Shown here piece after piece: positions 7,360 to 19,700 of a stretch of DNA of 49,176 nt. The stretch's first letter is position 1; every line of letters starts with the position of its first letter. This DNA is from Oscillatoria princeps RMCB-10 (GTDB lineage Bacteria > Cyanobacteriota > Cyanobacteriia > Cyanobacteriales > Oscillatoriaceae). The notes below the pieces were generated by a model. It was not told the DNA's origin. It was given only the letters and a program-made list of their open reading frames with translations, and made no database searches. Location: positions 1 to 49,176 of the forward strand of contig JAHHHT010000049.1 of assembly GCA_019359235.1 (NCBI GenBank). The letters are read 5' to 3'. A program made the translations under genes and the position numbers.

Positions 7360-7790
7360 CTAAGGATTAGATTCTATCAGCCAAGATTCCTTAAGCCAGG
7401 ATGCATTAATCTCTGGGATGTAAACTTGATTACCACCCCCAGGTAGAGTGTGAGGTGCTTTTCCTGATGTTTGTGGCGCAACCACCCCTTCATAGATTCT
7501 TGTGCCAGCAGGAACTTCGATCTTAAATACTTTTGTTGGAGGGGTAGTGTACCACTCTGGCAAGAGAGCTGAATCCATAATTGTCTGCTGATTACCCTGT
7601 GGTTTAACTCTTGTCCAGTAAGAACCCGTTGGATTTCCGCCTTCTGGGATAACTCGATACAAAGTTAAGGGTTGCTCTAGAGTTTTTGCAGTATAGGTTC
7701 CGCTTCTAAAGGAGTTTCTAACCGTAAATGGTAGAGGCCCAACCATATTGGGAGTATAACGGATAGTTGCTCCGTAGCCAAGGTTAGTTA
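7360..7790 (-). other. C-terminal toxin-like domain of the giant protein
   Basis: The last ~143 residues. 'LYRV' gives an Arg on the first strand, 'SYWTR' a Ser/Thr strand, and '[10 protein letters not shown]' a Gln/Glu element near the end, in the order expected for R-S-E type ADP-ribosyltransferase folds. I recall similar tips ('LPxEWxN...VPxGTxIYEGxxAPQ...GGGNQVYI') ending unrelated long bacterial secreted proteins. Family membership is from memory and unverified. Confidence 0.5.
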
Positions 7791-10700
7791 AGCCACCAGG
7801 AAGATCAGGATGTTCTGGTATTGGAACCTGAGAACTCCATTGAGGCTTAGACTGAGGTTGTGGCAAACGACTGAGCCTCCCAACTATACCCGTAGCTAAA
7901 GAGGGAATATTCTGAGCCAGAAAGTTGGCATTTTGATATCTTAATTCTTGAATAGCTAGGCCAACTGCATGTTGGTCAATCTGACCAGTCAGTTGAGCCT
8001 CAGAGATGATTTGTCCTGATTCTTGCCAAGCTCCGTAGAAAGGTTTTAGAACTTGTGCAATAAGGATGCCAGTTAGGACTGCATCTGTTCCCAATGCAAA
8101 TCCTGCAGTAGCAGGATTAAGGTGTAACGCAGCAAGATAACCACCATAAACATAACCCTCGGCAGAGCTAACTAGCAAAGTAGCAAGCTGTTTCGGGTCA
8201 GTAACCATTTGTAACAGCGCTTCTTTGGTTTCGCCTCCCAAACCTTGAAATGACTTGCTTACAATTTCCTCAAATACTTTTTTCTGAGTTGGAAGAGTTG
8301 AGCCGAAACTTTGTGCTTGGCCATCAATGACTATTTGAGCGCTAGTGCTTAAAGTTAACTGACTTTCAATATCTAGCGCTTTTTTCTCAACTTCGACTAG
8401 AAATCTGTCACGCCACTTTACTAATGTTTCTTGCGGCAGATTGGGAATGACTTCAGCCTGTTGCTTTTCTGGGAGTTTGCTGACAACAGCTATTTGCTCT
8501 TCTGTTGTTAGGGTACTTGAGAGCAAATCCATCACCTTAAGCCTTAATTCAGGGGCGAGACCTTCCAGACGTCTAGCCATTTCAGCTGGAGATAGAGCGA
8601 TCATCTCATCAAAAAGTACCCCAGCAGATTCAGCAAGATCCTCTCCCGGGCATGGACATGGACAGTCGCAGTTACCACCGGCAACAAATTTATCAACCCA
8701 CTTCTGGATATCATCGCCCAATCCCTCAAGGATATCGCCAAGCCCTTCGAGCAATCCCTCCAAACCGCCAGTGATGAACTTGCTCACACCAATGCCGGCA
8801 GAGCTGACATTTTCTAAAATGTTAGCAATTTTCTCACCAGGAGACTCGTTCCCATCATTAAAATCATTAGTCCAAGTTTTGGCCAGCGAGACAATCCCTT
8901 TAATGATATTGCCAATCCCGCTAACCCAATCTCCTGATTGAATGGCCTTAATCCCACCATAAATTAAAGTTGGTGCTTTTGACAGGCTGTCCACTACCTT
9001 GTAGCCAAACTCACCCAGAGGACTGTTGAGAATGGCGTTTTGCAGACCACTGGTAGCAGCACCGGCAAGTCCACCCACGATTTGCAAGAAACCCATTATC
9101 TTGTCACCAGACAAGAGATTCCGCACGCCATTGAAAGCACCTGACGCCAAAGACTGGAAAGCTTTTATGGTGGTGAAAACTTTTTGGGCAACGGCTTTGG
9201 TCATGCCCATGATCATTTGCTGACCGGCTTTGAGGGCATTGCCGATTGAGCCACCGATAAAATTGGCCCCAGCCATTACCGCACTAAAGATGGCTCCCAT
9301 CCAGTCGCCATTGATAGCGGCTTGGACAGCACTGATCGCGCCACCAATCGCACCCAAAGCCAGACCTATGAAATTAGCACCTGGAATAAAAGTCAGAACC
9401 GTACCGACGAGGGACAGAACACTGGAGACAATCCCCAAAATCTTATTCCAGAAAGATTTTTTCCGCGCCTTCCGCTCCGCAATCCGCTGCTTGATGATTT
9501 GCTCCAGCATCTCCTTGGCCTGCTTGGCCATATCCTCGGAGATGTCCACCGCCTGCTCCGCATAAGCCACCTTATTCAAAGCTTCCAAATACAGCGGCTC
9601 GATGACATCTCGCTCGCCTTGCAGCGCCGCCGAACGCTCCAACTCTTTCAAAAATTGTTGCGAAGCGCCTTGCAAATCTTGCTCAGCCTCTTGCAGCAAC
9701 TGGCTGTCCCACTGCTCTTCCAAATCAATGCGGCTAATCTCACCCTTGTACTGCTCAATCTGGCCAATCAAACCCCCCATCGTCTTGAGCAGATTTTCCT
9801 GAATCGCCGACGCTTCCTTCCCTTGCAGCGCTAGATAGATGTCCCCCCGCGCCTCTGCCAAAAGCGCCTTGACATCCGCCGGCAAGTCCGGTTGCTCCGA
9901 TTCCAAAGTTTTCAAATTCTCCAGCAGACTCGCCAGCTGGGATTGCAACTCCACCGGCTCCTCAGTCCCCTCCAGCGTTTCCAGTCCCAGCTGTCCCCGC
10001 GCCTGATTCAACGATTGGCGCAGATTGTCCTCCACTTGCAACTGTCGCAACTGCTCAATCCGCGCTTGCGTTTCCAAACGCCGGCGCTCCAACTCCAGCC
10101 GGTCGCGCTCTTGCCGGTTCCGCACCGCCTCATCAATATCCGCTTGCCGGTTCTGGGCAATCTCTTGCTCCAGCTGCGCCTGCGCCAGATTCAACTGTTC
10201 CAGCACCACCAGCTGGTTAAACGTCTGCTCCGTCTGCTCCCGAATCCGGGAAATCCCATCCAGCCGCGCCTGCGCAATGGCCAGCTCCTGCTCCTTCGCC
10301 TCCCGTTGCGCCTGAGTTTCCGCCACCTTGGCATTAATCTCGCTCAACTGCTGCGCGGCAATTTCCTGTTGCTGTTGCAACACCCCCATCTGCGCCTGCG
10401 CCGTTTCCTTAACCCGCCGGAACGCATCCGCTTGCGCTTTAGCGCGGCGCTGCAACTCCCGGTGTTCCAGCATTTGCCGGTAATACTGATCCGCCAAAGG
10501 CCGGTCTTCCGGACGAGCCAGACCAGGAGTGCATTTGTTGCCCTTATCGCTCGCCAAGTCGCTGTAATCCCGGTAGTAAATCTCAGCCGCCGTGGCCATG
10601 TCGTTGTGCTGGGCCACATCCAGCAGCGCCTTGGCCTCTTGATAGCCGGCAGCCGCAGCTGTCTGCAATCGCTGCAAAATGTTGAACTCCAGGGTATTGA

Positions 10701-13700
10701 CTTCTTGCTGCTTTTGTGCTGCTTGCAGGGTGTAGTTGGCATTCAGCTGCGTCGCCTGCAGCAGCGCTTTCAGAATCGCCTGGTGCTCCTTCGCTTGCTT
10801 GAGGTGCTCGTCATTCTGCGCCAGCAAGTCCGCTTGCAACTGCTGCAGCGGTGCGGTGAGCGCTTTGCTGGCCGCTTCCGCTTGCTCCGCGAGGCGCTGG
10901 GCTTCCGCCAGGGCGGCGCGAGCGTCCTGTAACTGCTGTTGCAGGTTGCCGGTGTCGCCGGGGGTGCTGATGTAGGCGTCCAACAGCCGCTGTTCCGCAA
11001 GAATCACCTCATTTTGCGCCGTCAGCAGGGTGCGCTTCTGGGTGAGCGCCGCCTGCTGGGCGCTCAGCACCGCAGCTTTGTTGCTCGCCAGCTGCAAGGA
11101 TTGGTCGAGTTGGGCCAATTTGGCTTGCAATTCGGCAAGTTCATCGCCGGTTGCTGCGGGGATTTCAGCGGCGAGTTCATCCCGGTACTGTTGCAGGTTC
11201 TGTTGCAGAGACGCCACCTGTCGCGCCTCCGCATCCAGCGCCACAGTCTGGCGCTCCACCCATTGTTCCGTCTCAGCAAGCTGCTGCTGGGTTTCGATGG
11301 CTTGCCGGTTCAGCTCGCCGCGACGCTGCAGGACATCCTCAATCGCTTGCCGGTAATCTTCCGCATCCGCGTCATAGTCCGCCCACTCCTGCTGCACCTT
11401 GGCATTTTGCGCCTGGGCTTCCGCCTCAGCTTGCTCCAACTGTTGCTTCAGGGTTGGCAAAAGCGTTTCCAAGGATTGCAACTGCGTCTGAGCTTGGGGA
11501 ATGTCCGCCCGTGCTGCTTCCAGCTGGGCGAAGAAATTCCGGGCTTCTCGGACAGCCGGTGCGGCTTCATTCGCCGCATCATTCGCCTCAATCCACTGAT
11601 TCTTCAGCGGTTCCAGCCGGTCTTTTTCCTTGCGCCATTTATCCGCTTCGACAAGATGGGCGTATCCCTGCGCCCGCAGTTGCGGGAATATTTGGGAGTA
11701 TTGTTGCCAGATAATCCAGTCATGGTCAACGTGGGTGACTGCTTCATCCCAACACTTTTTCCGGCGCAAGAACCGACGTTTACAAACCCGACGCCATTCT
11801 GTCCAAGTGGGGCCATTTTTGCGACTGACAGCCCAGTGATATGCTGCGCGTTGCTCGTACCAAGCTGCTTGAGCTAAAGCTGCGTGACCTTGCGCTTCAT
11901 GGGATGCCTGTTCGGCGTTGGCTTTGTTGAATAGCGCTTGCAGAGGGTTGCGCCCTTCTACAGCTTCGGCATTCAGCAATACGTCAGCTTGTGATGTATT
12001 TAACTGTTGGGATATCTGCCAATCGGGGTTGCGCCCTGCTGCAGTTGCTGCTTGCAGCAAACCAATGGCAGTGCCATTATCAGGATATTTTGCTAAAAAT
12101 GCAGCTCGGCGGGTTTTCTCATCTCCCGGCGTTTGGAGATAATCTTTCAATTCTTGCGACTCAACCCCATAACGAATCGCAATCGGCGCAATTTCCTCCC
12201 AAAGTGCGGCATCCTGTGCCAGACGCAACTTAATCCGCTCAATGGCATCCTCAGTAGAGGTGAAAGCAGTGTCCAAGTCATCGGCGCGATTTTCCACAAC
12301 GCCCAGGGTGGTAATCCCATCCCGCAAATCCGCCTCACTGCTGTTATAGTCCCCGTGCGGGTCAGCAAAATTCCCCTCAATGTAGGCAATCAGCTGATCA
12401 ACCGACTGAGACAGATTTTGCTGCCGGCTGCCCAAATCCTTGGTCATCTGGTGCCCTTCCAGCAGTTGCTCAGTCCAGCTGCTGACATTATCCGTCAAAT
12501 CTTGGCGGATTTGGTCGGCTAGCTGGGCGTGCGCCAAGACTGTGCCGGTGTTTTCCACCGCTTCAGCAGCATTCTCCGAATTCAGCAGAGATTCCAAAGC
12601 TTGCAGACGCCCTTCATTGCTCTCCAGCTTCTGGCGAATTTCCAATTCTTGCTTCTGGCGCAAAGGAGTCAGGGAGGCGCGAGCTTGATTGAGCAAATCC
12701 TGCAGAGACGCCAGATGTTCTGTCTCTACATCCTTCAACGCTTCCAGACTGTCCACCTGCGCTTTCGACTGATTAATCAGATTCGTCAGCGCTTGTTTGC
12801 TGACTGGATCGGTGGTGTTGGCGAGTTGCTGCTCCCAACTCGCCTGTTGCGCCGACGCGATGGAGCGCGTCTGGGCAAGACTGTCAATGCGCTGCTGCAA
12901 TTTTTCCAGATAGCTGTTGACTTTTGGCTCCACTTCTGTTGCGAAGAAATCCACATCCGACTCAGACGCCAGCATGCCAAAGCCAATCAGCTGTCGCAGC
13001 GCTTCCGCCTGCAGCTCAGCCGTTTGGGCTGCCCCAGTCGCAGAATTCTGCGCCTTGGCTGTGGCGGCTTGCATGGCCTGAGTTTGCCGGCTTTCCTGCT
13101 GCTGTAAAGGTTCTAAGGCTTTCGCCACAGTATTGATATTCGCTTGCAAGCCGGCAACCTGCGCCTGCAATTGCGGAATACTTCCCAATGCCCCTAACTG
13201 GGCTTGCAGGCTGGCAATTTGCGCCTGTTGCTGAGCAGCCTTCTGCTGCAGTTCGCCGATTGTCTTCTCAGTCTGCCGGCGCTGCTGCCACAATTGATTG
13301 CGCTGATCCGCGATAAAGGAAGCTTGTTGCAAGTAACTGCGATACGCCGCCGCTTCACCGGCATTATAAACGTAGGAACTGCCATTCCAGTACCACATCT
13401 TTTGCCGGTGCTGCTCAGCCTCGCTCAAATAATACCGCTCCGCCGCTGCTAAAGGCCCATCGCGGTCGATTAAGCGCTGTAACTGCAAACGCTGATTTCC
13501 CAGCTGCAGTTGGGTGAAACTGAGAGCTTGCTGGGTGTCAGCAATGGATTGCTGGAGGGTGTTGGCCTTATCCAGATTCGCCTGTGCCTGACTCAGCTGG
13601 GATTGCAGGGATTCCAGTTGCTGGCGAGCCGGTGCGCCGGCCTCACGAGTGGCCAATAAAGCTTGTGTTGCCGCCGCTTGCTCTTGCGCCGCGCTCTGCC

Positions 13701-16700
13701 ATTGCTGCCAATTATCCTGATACTGCTGTTCCAGAATACCGGCACGGTTGAGCAAATCCAAACGACTGTCGAGCCGGTTGATCTCACCCTCGACTTGCGA
13801 CAAGTATTTGTCCGTGAGTTCGATTTGCCGGTACTTGTCAATCAGCTGTTGATCCAGAACCGGCACCTGTTCCTTCAGATTAGCCAATTCGCTGTTCAAA
13901 GTATCCCGTTGCTGCTGCTGCGTTTGCAGCTGAGCGTTCAACCCATCTAAATTCTGCTGCTGCTGCTGAATTTGGGATTGCAGGCTGTTAACTTGCTGGT
14001 TAAGAGCTTGCAGCTGCTGTCGCGCAGACGCGACATCTTGCCTTTCTGCACTCACCTGGTTCTGCAATGCCTGCTGCTGCTGGGTGAGAGACTGCAGCTG
14101 TTGCTGTAAAGTGGCGATTTGCTGCTGAGTTGCCGCAATTTGAGGCTGTAAGCTAGCACTCAGCTGTTGCGCTTGCTGGCTGGCTACATCTCGTTGCCAA
14201 GCTGCATTATTAGCTGCAGCTTGCTCAGCATTGCGGTTGGCTTCCGCCTGCGGGTTGTAAACCCAGCCATATTGAGGTCTTCCCTTCCAGTCATAACCAG
14301 TAATTCCCCAAGTAGAAATCTGGCCATTCCACCAATTCGCATTTGCTTGATGCTGTTGCCGTTGCTGTTCCCACCAGTTTACAGCTGCATTAGCGTTGGC
14401 GATTTGATTCTGATAGCCTTGCAGCACCGCTTGCTGTTGCTGAATCTGGGATTGGGTGCCGGCACTCTGATTCTGGATACCGGCAAGCTGGGATTGAGTC
14501 GCCGCGAGCACCTGCTCCCGCTGCGCCAAGGATTGAGACGCGATGGATTGCATCTCTACAACAGATGGCAACTCCTCCTGAAGCGCCGCCAGAGTGGTTT
14601 GAGTTTGGGCAATTGCCCCTTGAGTGCCGGTGATTTCCCGCTCTTTATCCGCAATGGCCTTTTCTTTCGCCGGAATTTGATTATCTTCCAGGTCAGCCTT
14701 TTTCAGACCCAACTTGACATATTCATCCTTAAGTGCGTATAAAGCAGCCTCAGTTTGAGCTTGCTCAGTATTCGCCGCAGCAAGGCGTTCGGTCAAATTG
14801 TCAAACCCTTCCAGGAAATTCGCCCCACTCCCCTCAATACCGCGCAAGAAATTGATATAATGCTGCGCCTCTTGTAGCACCGGCGTCCCGCCTGCGCCCG
14901 CCACCTTGGCTTTCTCCAACTCAGCAATCAAAGCAGAAATAGCCAGCCGTTCCGGAGAATCCGCCACCGCGAGCGCCAGCTGATCCTTCTGCAAATTGGC
15001 CCACGCCAACTCTTGCTCCAGAGTGTCCAGATAGCCGCTCCACTGATTCAATTGCTGGCGCAATGTATCGCTCGGCGTTTTTGCCAGTTGCGAGACAATC
15101 TCCTGCATCGTAAACTGCACCTGCAACCGCTCATCTTCCAGCTGCTCAATATTTTTCTGGACAACAGCCAGTCGCTCGCGATAGGGCAACAGGAAACCAG
15201 CCGTTTCCAGGAAATTTTGCAAATCACCGGCTTTCGCCGCCCGTTCTTCCTGAATCGCTCGCACCTCAGCCTGAGTTTCTTGCAAACGCTGTTCCGCCGC
15301 ACCGGCTAATTGCTCTTGCGCCGGCAGCTTTTCCGCAGAAAGCGTCTCCAGTTCAGATTGCGCCTGCGAAATTTGCAGATTCAGCGTTTCTAATTTCTGC
15401 TCCTGCACCGGCTCGTGCATGGCCAGCAAATCCTTTTCCGCTTGCAGACGCAGCGCATCCGCCGCAATTTCATAGTCAATCCCTTGCTTCAGAACCGGCC
15501 AATCTCTCAGACGAACTCGCAATTTTTCAACTTGCTGCCAGAGAGCAATCGCCTGTTGCTGAGCCGCACCCGCCAGCTGATCGTAAACTGTTCTCTCGTA
15601 AGCTGCCTGATTAGCCGCCTGTTGCGCTTGGTTGCGCGGGGCAATGTGTTCGGGATAGTGCACCGAGCCGTAGACATCCTCCCGCTTGCCCGAACCTTTC
15701 CGCTGACTTCCGACAACTTGCCAGCGATTAATTTGGGAATTGTGCCAGTTGGCAGTATCCTGATTGGACTGGCGGCGCTGCTCAGCGACAGCCGCCTGCT
15801 GCGAATATTGCTGAGCGATATTTCCCTGCTGAGCAGCCTGTTGCTCTAAAAATGCCAGGATTCTCTGCGCATCCCCAGCATTGGCTTGTCCCAAATCCAG
15901 ACTGTTCTTCCTGTCATCCAGGAATTGAGCGTACTGATTCAGAGTCGCAGCCTGCTGTTGCGCTTGTTGCGCCAGCTGTGTTAAACCTTGCTGGTTTTGT
16001 GCGGCAATCCCAGCTTGCCAGTTCAGCTGATTTTTCTGCTTCACCAGGTTCGGATTTGTCCCCCAACCCCAGATTTCTTTTTGCCGCCCGCTGAAACTTT
16101 TCTGATATCCAACCACTTGCCAGGTATTGGGGTTAATACCGGCAGCAACTGCAGCGTAGTTTTGTTGCTGCGCCGCAAAACCCCACGCCTGTTGCTGGAA
16201 AGTTTGCGCGAGTTGCTGCTGTTGGGCAGCTGCGTTCCGCGAAGGTGTCGAATTTGTTTGCAGATTGTCATCGACATCCGCAAAAGGATTGCTCAATTTC
16301 GCTGTTGCCTTGGCCAAATCCGACTCAGCTTGAGCGATTTGCTGCTTAATCCCATCCAGCAGCTGCTGAGTTTCTGCCTCCAGAGCCGTTTTCTGCTGCC
16401 CCAATCCAGCCAATTCTTCCTCAAGTTGTTTTTGCCGCGCCTGAAGTTCTTGCAGTCGCGCCTGTTCAATTTGATAGTGACTTGTAGCCAGGGCTAATGC
16501 CTCCGCCCACTGCTGCGCTTGCGCCGTAGCAATCGCGGCGTCGGTGCTGACTTGCTGGTATTTATCGAAAGCACCGGCAATTTTCTGCCCAACTTCCGAC
16601 TGCAACTCGGCGAGTGTCAAATCTGGATTGCCCAAATCTGCTAAAACTTGCCACTGATCGAAAAGATCCTGCTGGGTATTTTGCAATTGAGCAATCGCCG

Positions 16701-19700
16701 CCTCAGTCGCCTCAGATGCCGGTCGCGCTAAAACCCTCACGCGCCCTTCCCCACTGAACGCAGAAGGAGTGAAGGGAAGAGGGGATTCGGGGGAAGTGTC
16801 TGGTTCCACCAAAAAGGCGCGGCGAATCGCTTCCTTAACATCGAGCAACCCAGCGCCGGTTTGGGGGTCCCACCCTGGGGTGTTCAAATCCGCTGCTGTG
16901 TCTAGCAGCAATTGCTTGACTTGCTGGTAGCTCAGTCCCGGATTTGCCGCCCAAACTAAGGACGCGGCTGCTGTCACATAAGGTGTCGCCTTGGACGTAC
17001 CCACAAAGGCATTTGGCTCATCTTGCCACGCGCCACCGGCAGCCATAATGGACAGCCCATCTCCATACCCAGAATAATCGGCTCGCTGTTCGGATTGATT
17101 GACGGCACCAACGGTGATAATATTGTCAAATTTCTGCGCCGCAGCCCCCAAGGCGGACATCTTGTCTCCCGTGTTGCCGGCGGCAACAACCAGCAACACA
17201 TTATTATCGCGGGCGTACTGAATGGCTTGCTGTTCTGCCGGCGTCAGTTCATAGCGCGTAGTGTCCCCAATATCATCCAGCTGGGACAAATCAAAGCTGA
17301 GATTAGCAATAGCGTGGCTCTCACCGGCAGCCCGCACTTTATCCACAAACCGCACCAGCTGCTGCGCCCAATTCCCCCCGGCAACTTGTAATGTATCGTA
17401 ACTCGCCAGAGGGTTGACAGATGCAAAAATTTGTGCTACATTTTCCCCGTGTCCGCCACTGAAATCGAGGAAGCCAATTGCCGGCTGCTGGGCATCTGCC
17501 GGTAGCAAGTCCGCCGCTTCATCAGCATTCAGCAGGAAGCCATCCAAGAAAGTGGAGTCGGGCTGGCTCAAAGCTTCCCCTAAAGTCACCGGCAAGCCCA
17601 TTTCTTCCGCCAAGTCTGGACTTTGCAGCAGTTGCTGCAAGGTAGCAATGCCGGTGTCGCTCAGCCCCATTTGGGAAAGGGATTCGGGGCGGGCTAACAA
17701 TTGAATCAGATCGGGATTTTCTTCCAGCGTGCCGGCAAGTTGAGCTAGAGCTTCTTCCCCTTCGGGACTTTCCAGTCCAGCGATGAAATCCTCTGGGTCT
17801 TGATTGAGCGCCGCCTGCAAACCGGCAAGAGCACTATTTACAGTAGCAACCGCTTGCTGGTTGAGATTGCTGGAAGTAACAGAAAAGGTGTGAGTGACAG
17901 AATTGCCGGCGGCATCAGTAGCGCGGATTGCGACTTCTGTCAAGCCGGCGGATGGTAAAGATGTGAGGTTGAGGCGATTGTCCTGCAAACTCACCGACAG
18001 CGACTCACTGTTGCCGGCGACAATTTCATAGCGCAATTCGCCTTTTTCTGGATCTGAAAAGACTTGAGAGAGGTCAATCGTGCGGGAGGGTTGCTCTGGA
18101 GTCAGGGCGAAATTTGCCACCGGCGCGACTGCAGGAGTTCGATCGTCCGAGAGGGCGCGATCAGTGATTTGGTGCCAAACTTCGGTTTCGCGCCAGCTAT
18201 TGCCGCCAATGACATTTGTGGGAATCGCCGGCGCTTTGCCGGTTGCGCCATCCACGCGGAAAATGATATCATTGAACTCCCCGCCGGCGCGACTGCCGGT
18301 GGCGTTTTGCATGCCAAAAGTTTGACCGCTGCCCACCAAATCGGCAATCTGTTCCTTGGCATTAGGATTCGCCTGGGGAATGGAAAATATCGGGGACACC
18401 GGCACGGTTGGGGATGCCGGTGAGGATGCCGGTGAGGATGCCGGTGCCACATCCCGCACGCTACTATTAGGAACGAGCATCACCGCAAACTTATCCCCTG
18501 GGCGCATATCAAATGTCTTGACACCCTGATATTCTCCTGCGCCAGCCTTTTCTTGACCCAAATCGCCACTAAACCGGCCACCTTCCAGCTGTCCAGAAAT
18601 GACCACATGACCCAATTCAGAACCGCTGAGCGCCCGTCGCGCCGCTTCCTGGACAAACGCCGGAGATCCAGGTTGGAGTTGCTCCATTCCCTCCAGGCTA
18701 AAAATCGCCAATTCGCCCTGAGTCTGGCTGTTATTATATAGCAAATCAATGGCGACTTTGCCAGTTTCCCCGACGGCAAACACGCCACTGGGAGAGTCCA
18801 CCGGCATCTGGGTATTGGGAACATAAGGTTCCGGCGTCGTTACCTTGGCTAACTGAACCGCCGCCGGCATATTCAGCAAACCGGCACCCGTTTGAGCGTC
18901 CCAATTCGGCTGACCCAGGTCAGTAGCAGTGTTCTTAACAATATCCACAACTTGACGATAATTCAGTTGCGGATTTGCCGCCCACACCTGAGAAACCGCA
19001 CCCGTAACTTGAGCTGCTGCAACCGACGTTCCCGCCATATTGCCGGTACTTGTCCCCACCGTAGACAGCACGGGATTCGAGCGAGTGCCGCCTTCTGCTA
19101 CAATATCTAATGCCTCACCCGTACCGGAATAATCGGTTTTGCCAGTGCGGTTGCCTGAACCGACAGTGATGATATTGTCAAAGTCCAAGCCAGCATTCCC
19201 GAGGGCTGAGATTTGTTGAGGATCGTTGCCGGCAGCAACCACCACCAGAACTTTATTCTGCTGCGCGTAAGCGAGAGCCTCTTTTTCCGCCGCCGTCAGC
19301 TGAGAGCGCGGCACAACTTGACCCTGGGGAGTGGTTTCAGTCAGGTTCAAGTTGATATTAACAATCGCATTGGGTTGGCCAGATTGCTTGGCCGCATCGA
19401 CAAACTCTTTCAGAGATTCCGCCCATTTGTCGGAAGTCGCGGGAGCGCGACCCGCCCACAGCGGCGCATTATCGTTAATGCCATCAATGCCTTTGTTATT
19501 GCCCTGAGTTGCGCCAATAATCCCTAAAACATGGGTGCCGGGTGCGCTGCCTTCAGCCGGCAGCATCAAAGGATTGGCATCACCGGCAACCCGGTCCTGT
19601 CCCAAGGCAATTCGCGAATAGTTAAGGTCAGGATTGTTGGCAGTGAAACCTGTGCTGATAACGCCAACTAAGGGCTGATTGGCCACAGGAAACTCGAACC

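Noticed and set aside
9892-10932. 346-codon plus-strand frame opposite the coiled coil, rich in Leu/Gln/Arg.
   Set aside because: Antisense shadow of CAG/CTG-rich heptad codons; the minus-strand frame is the one with domain structure.
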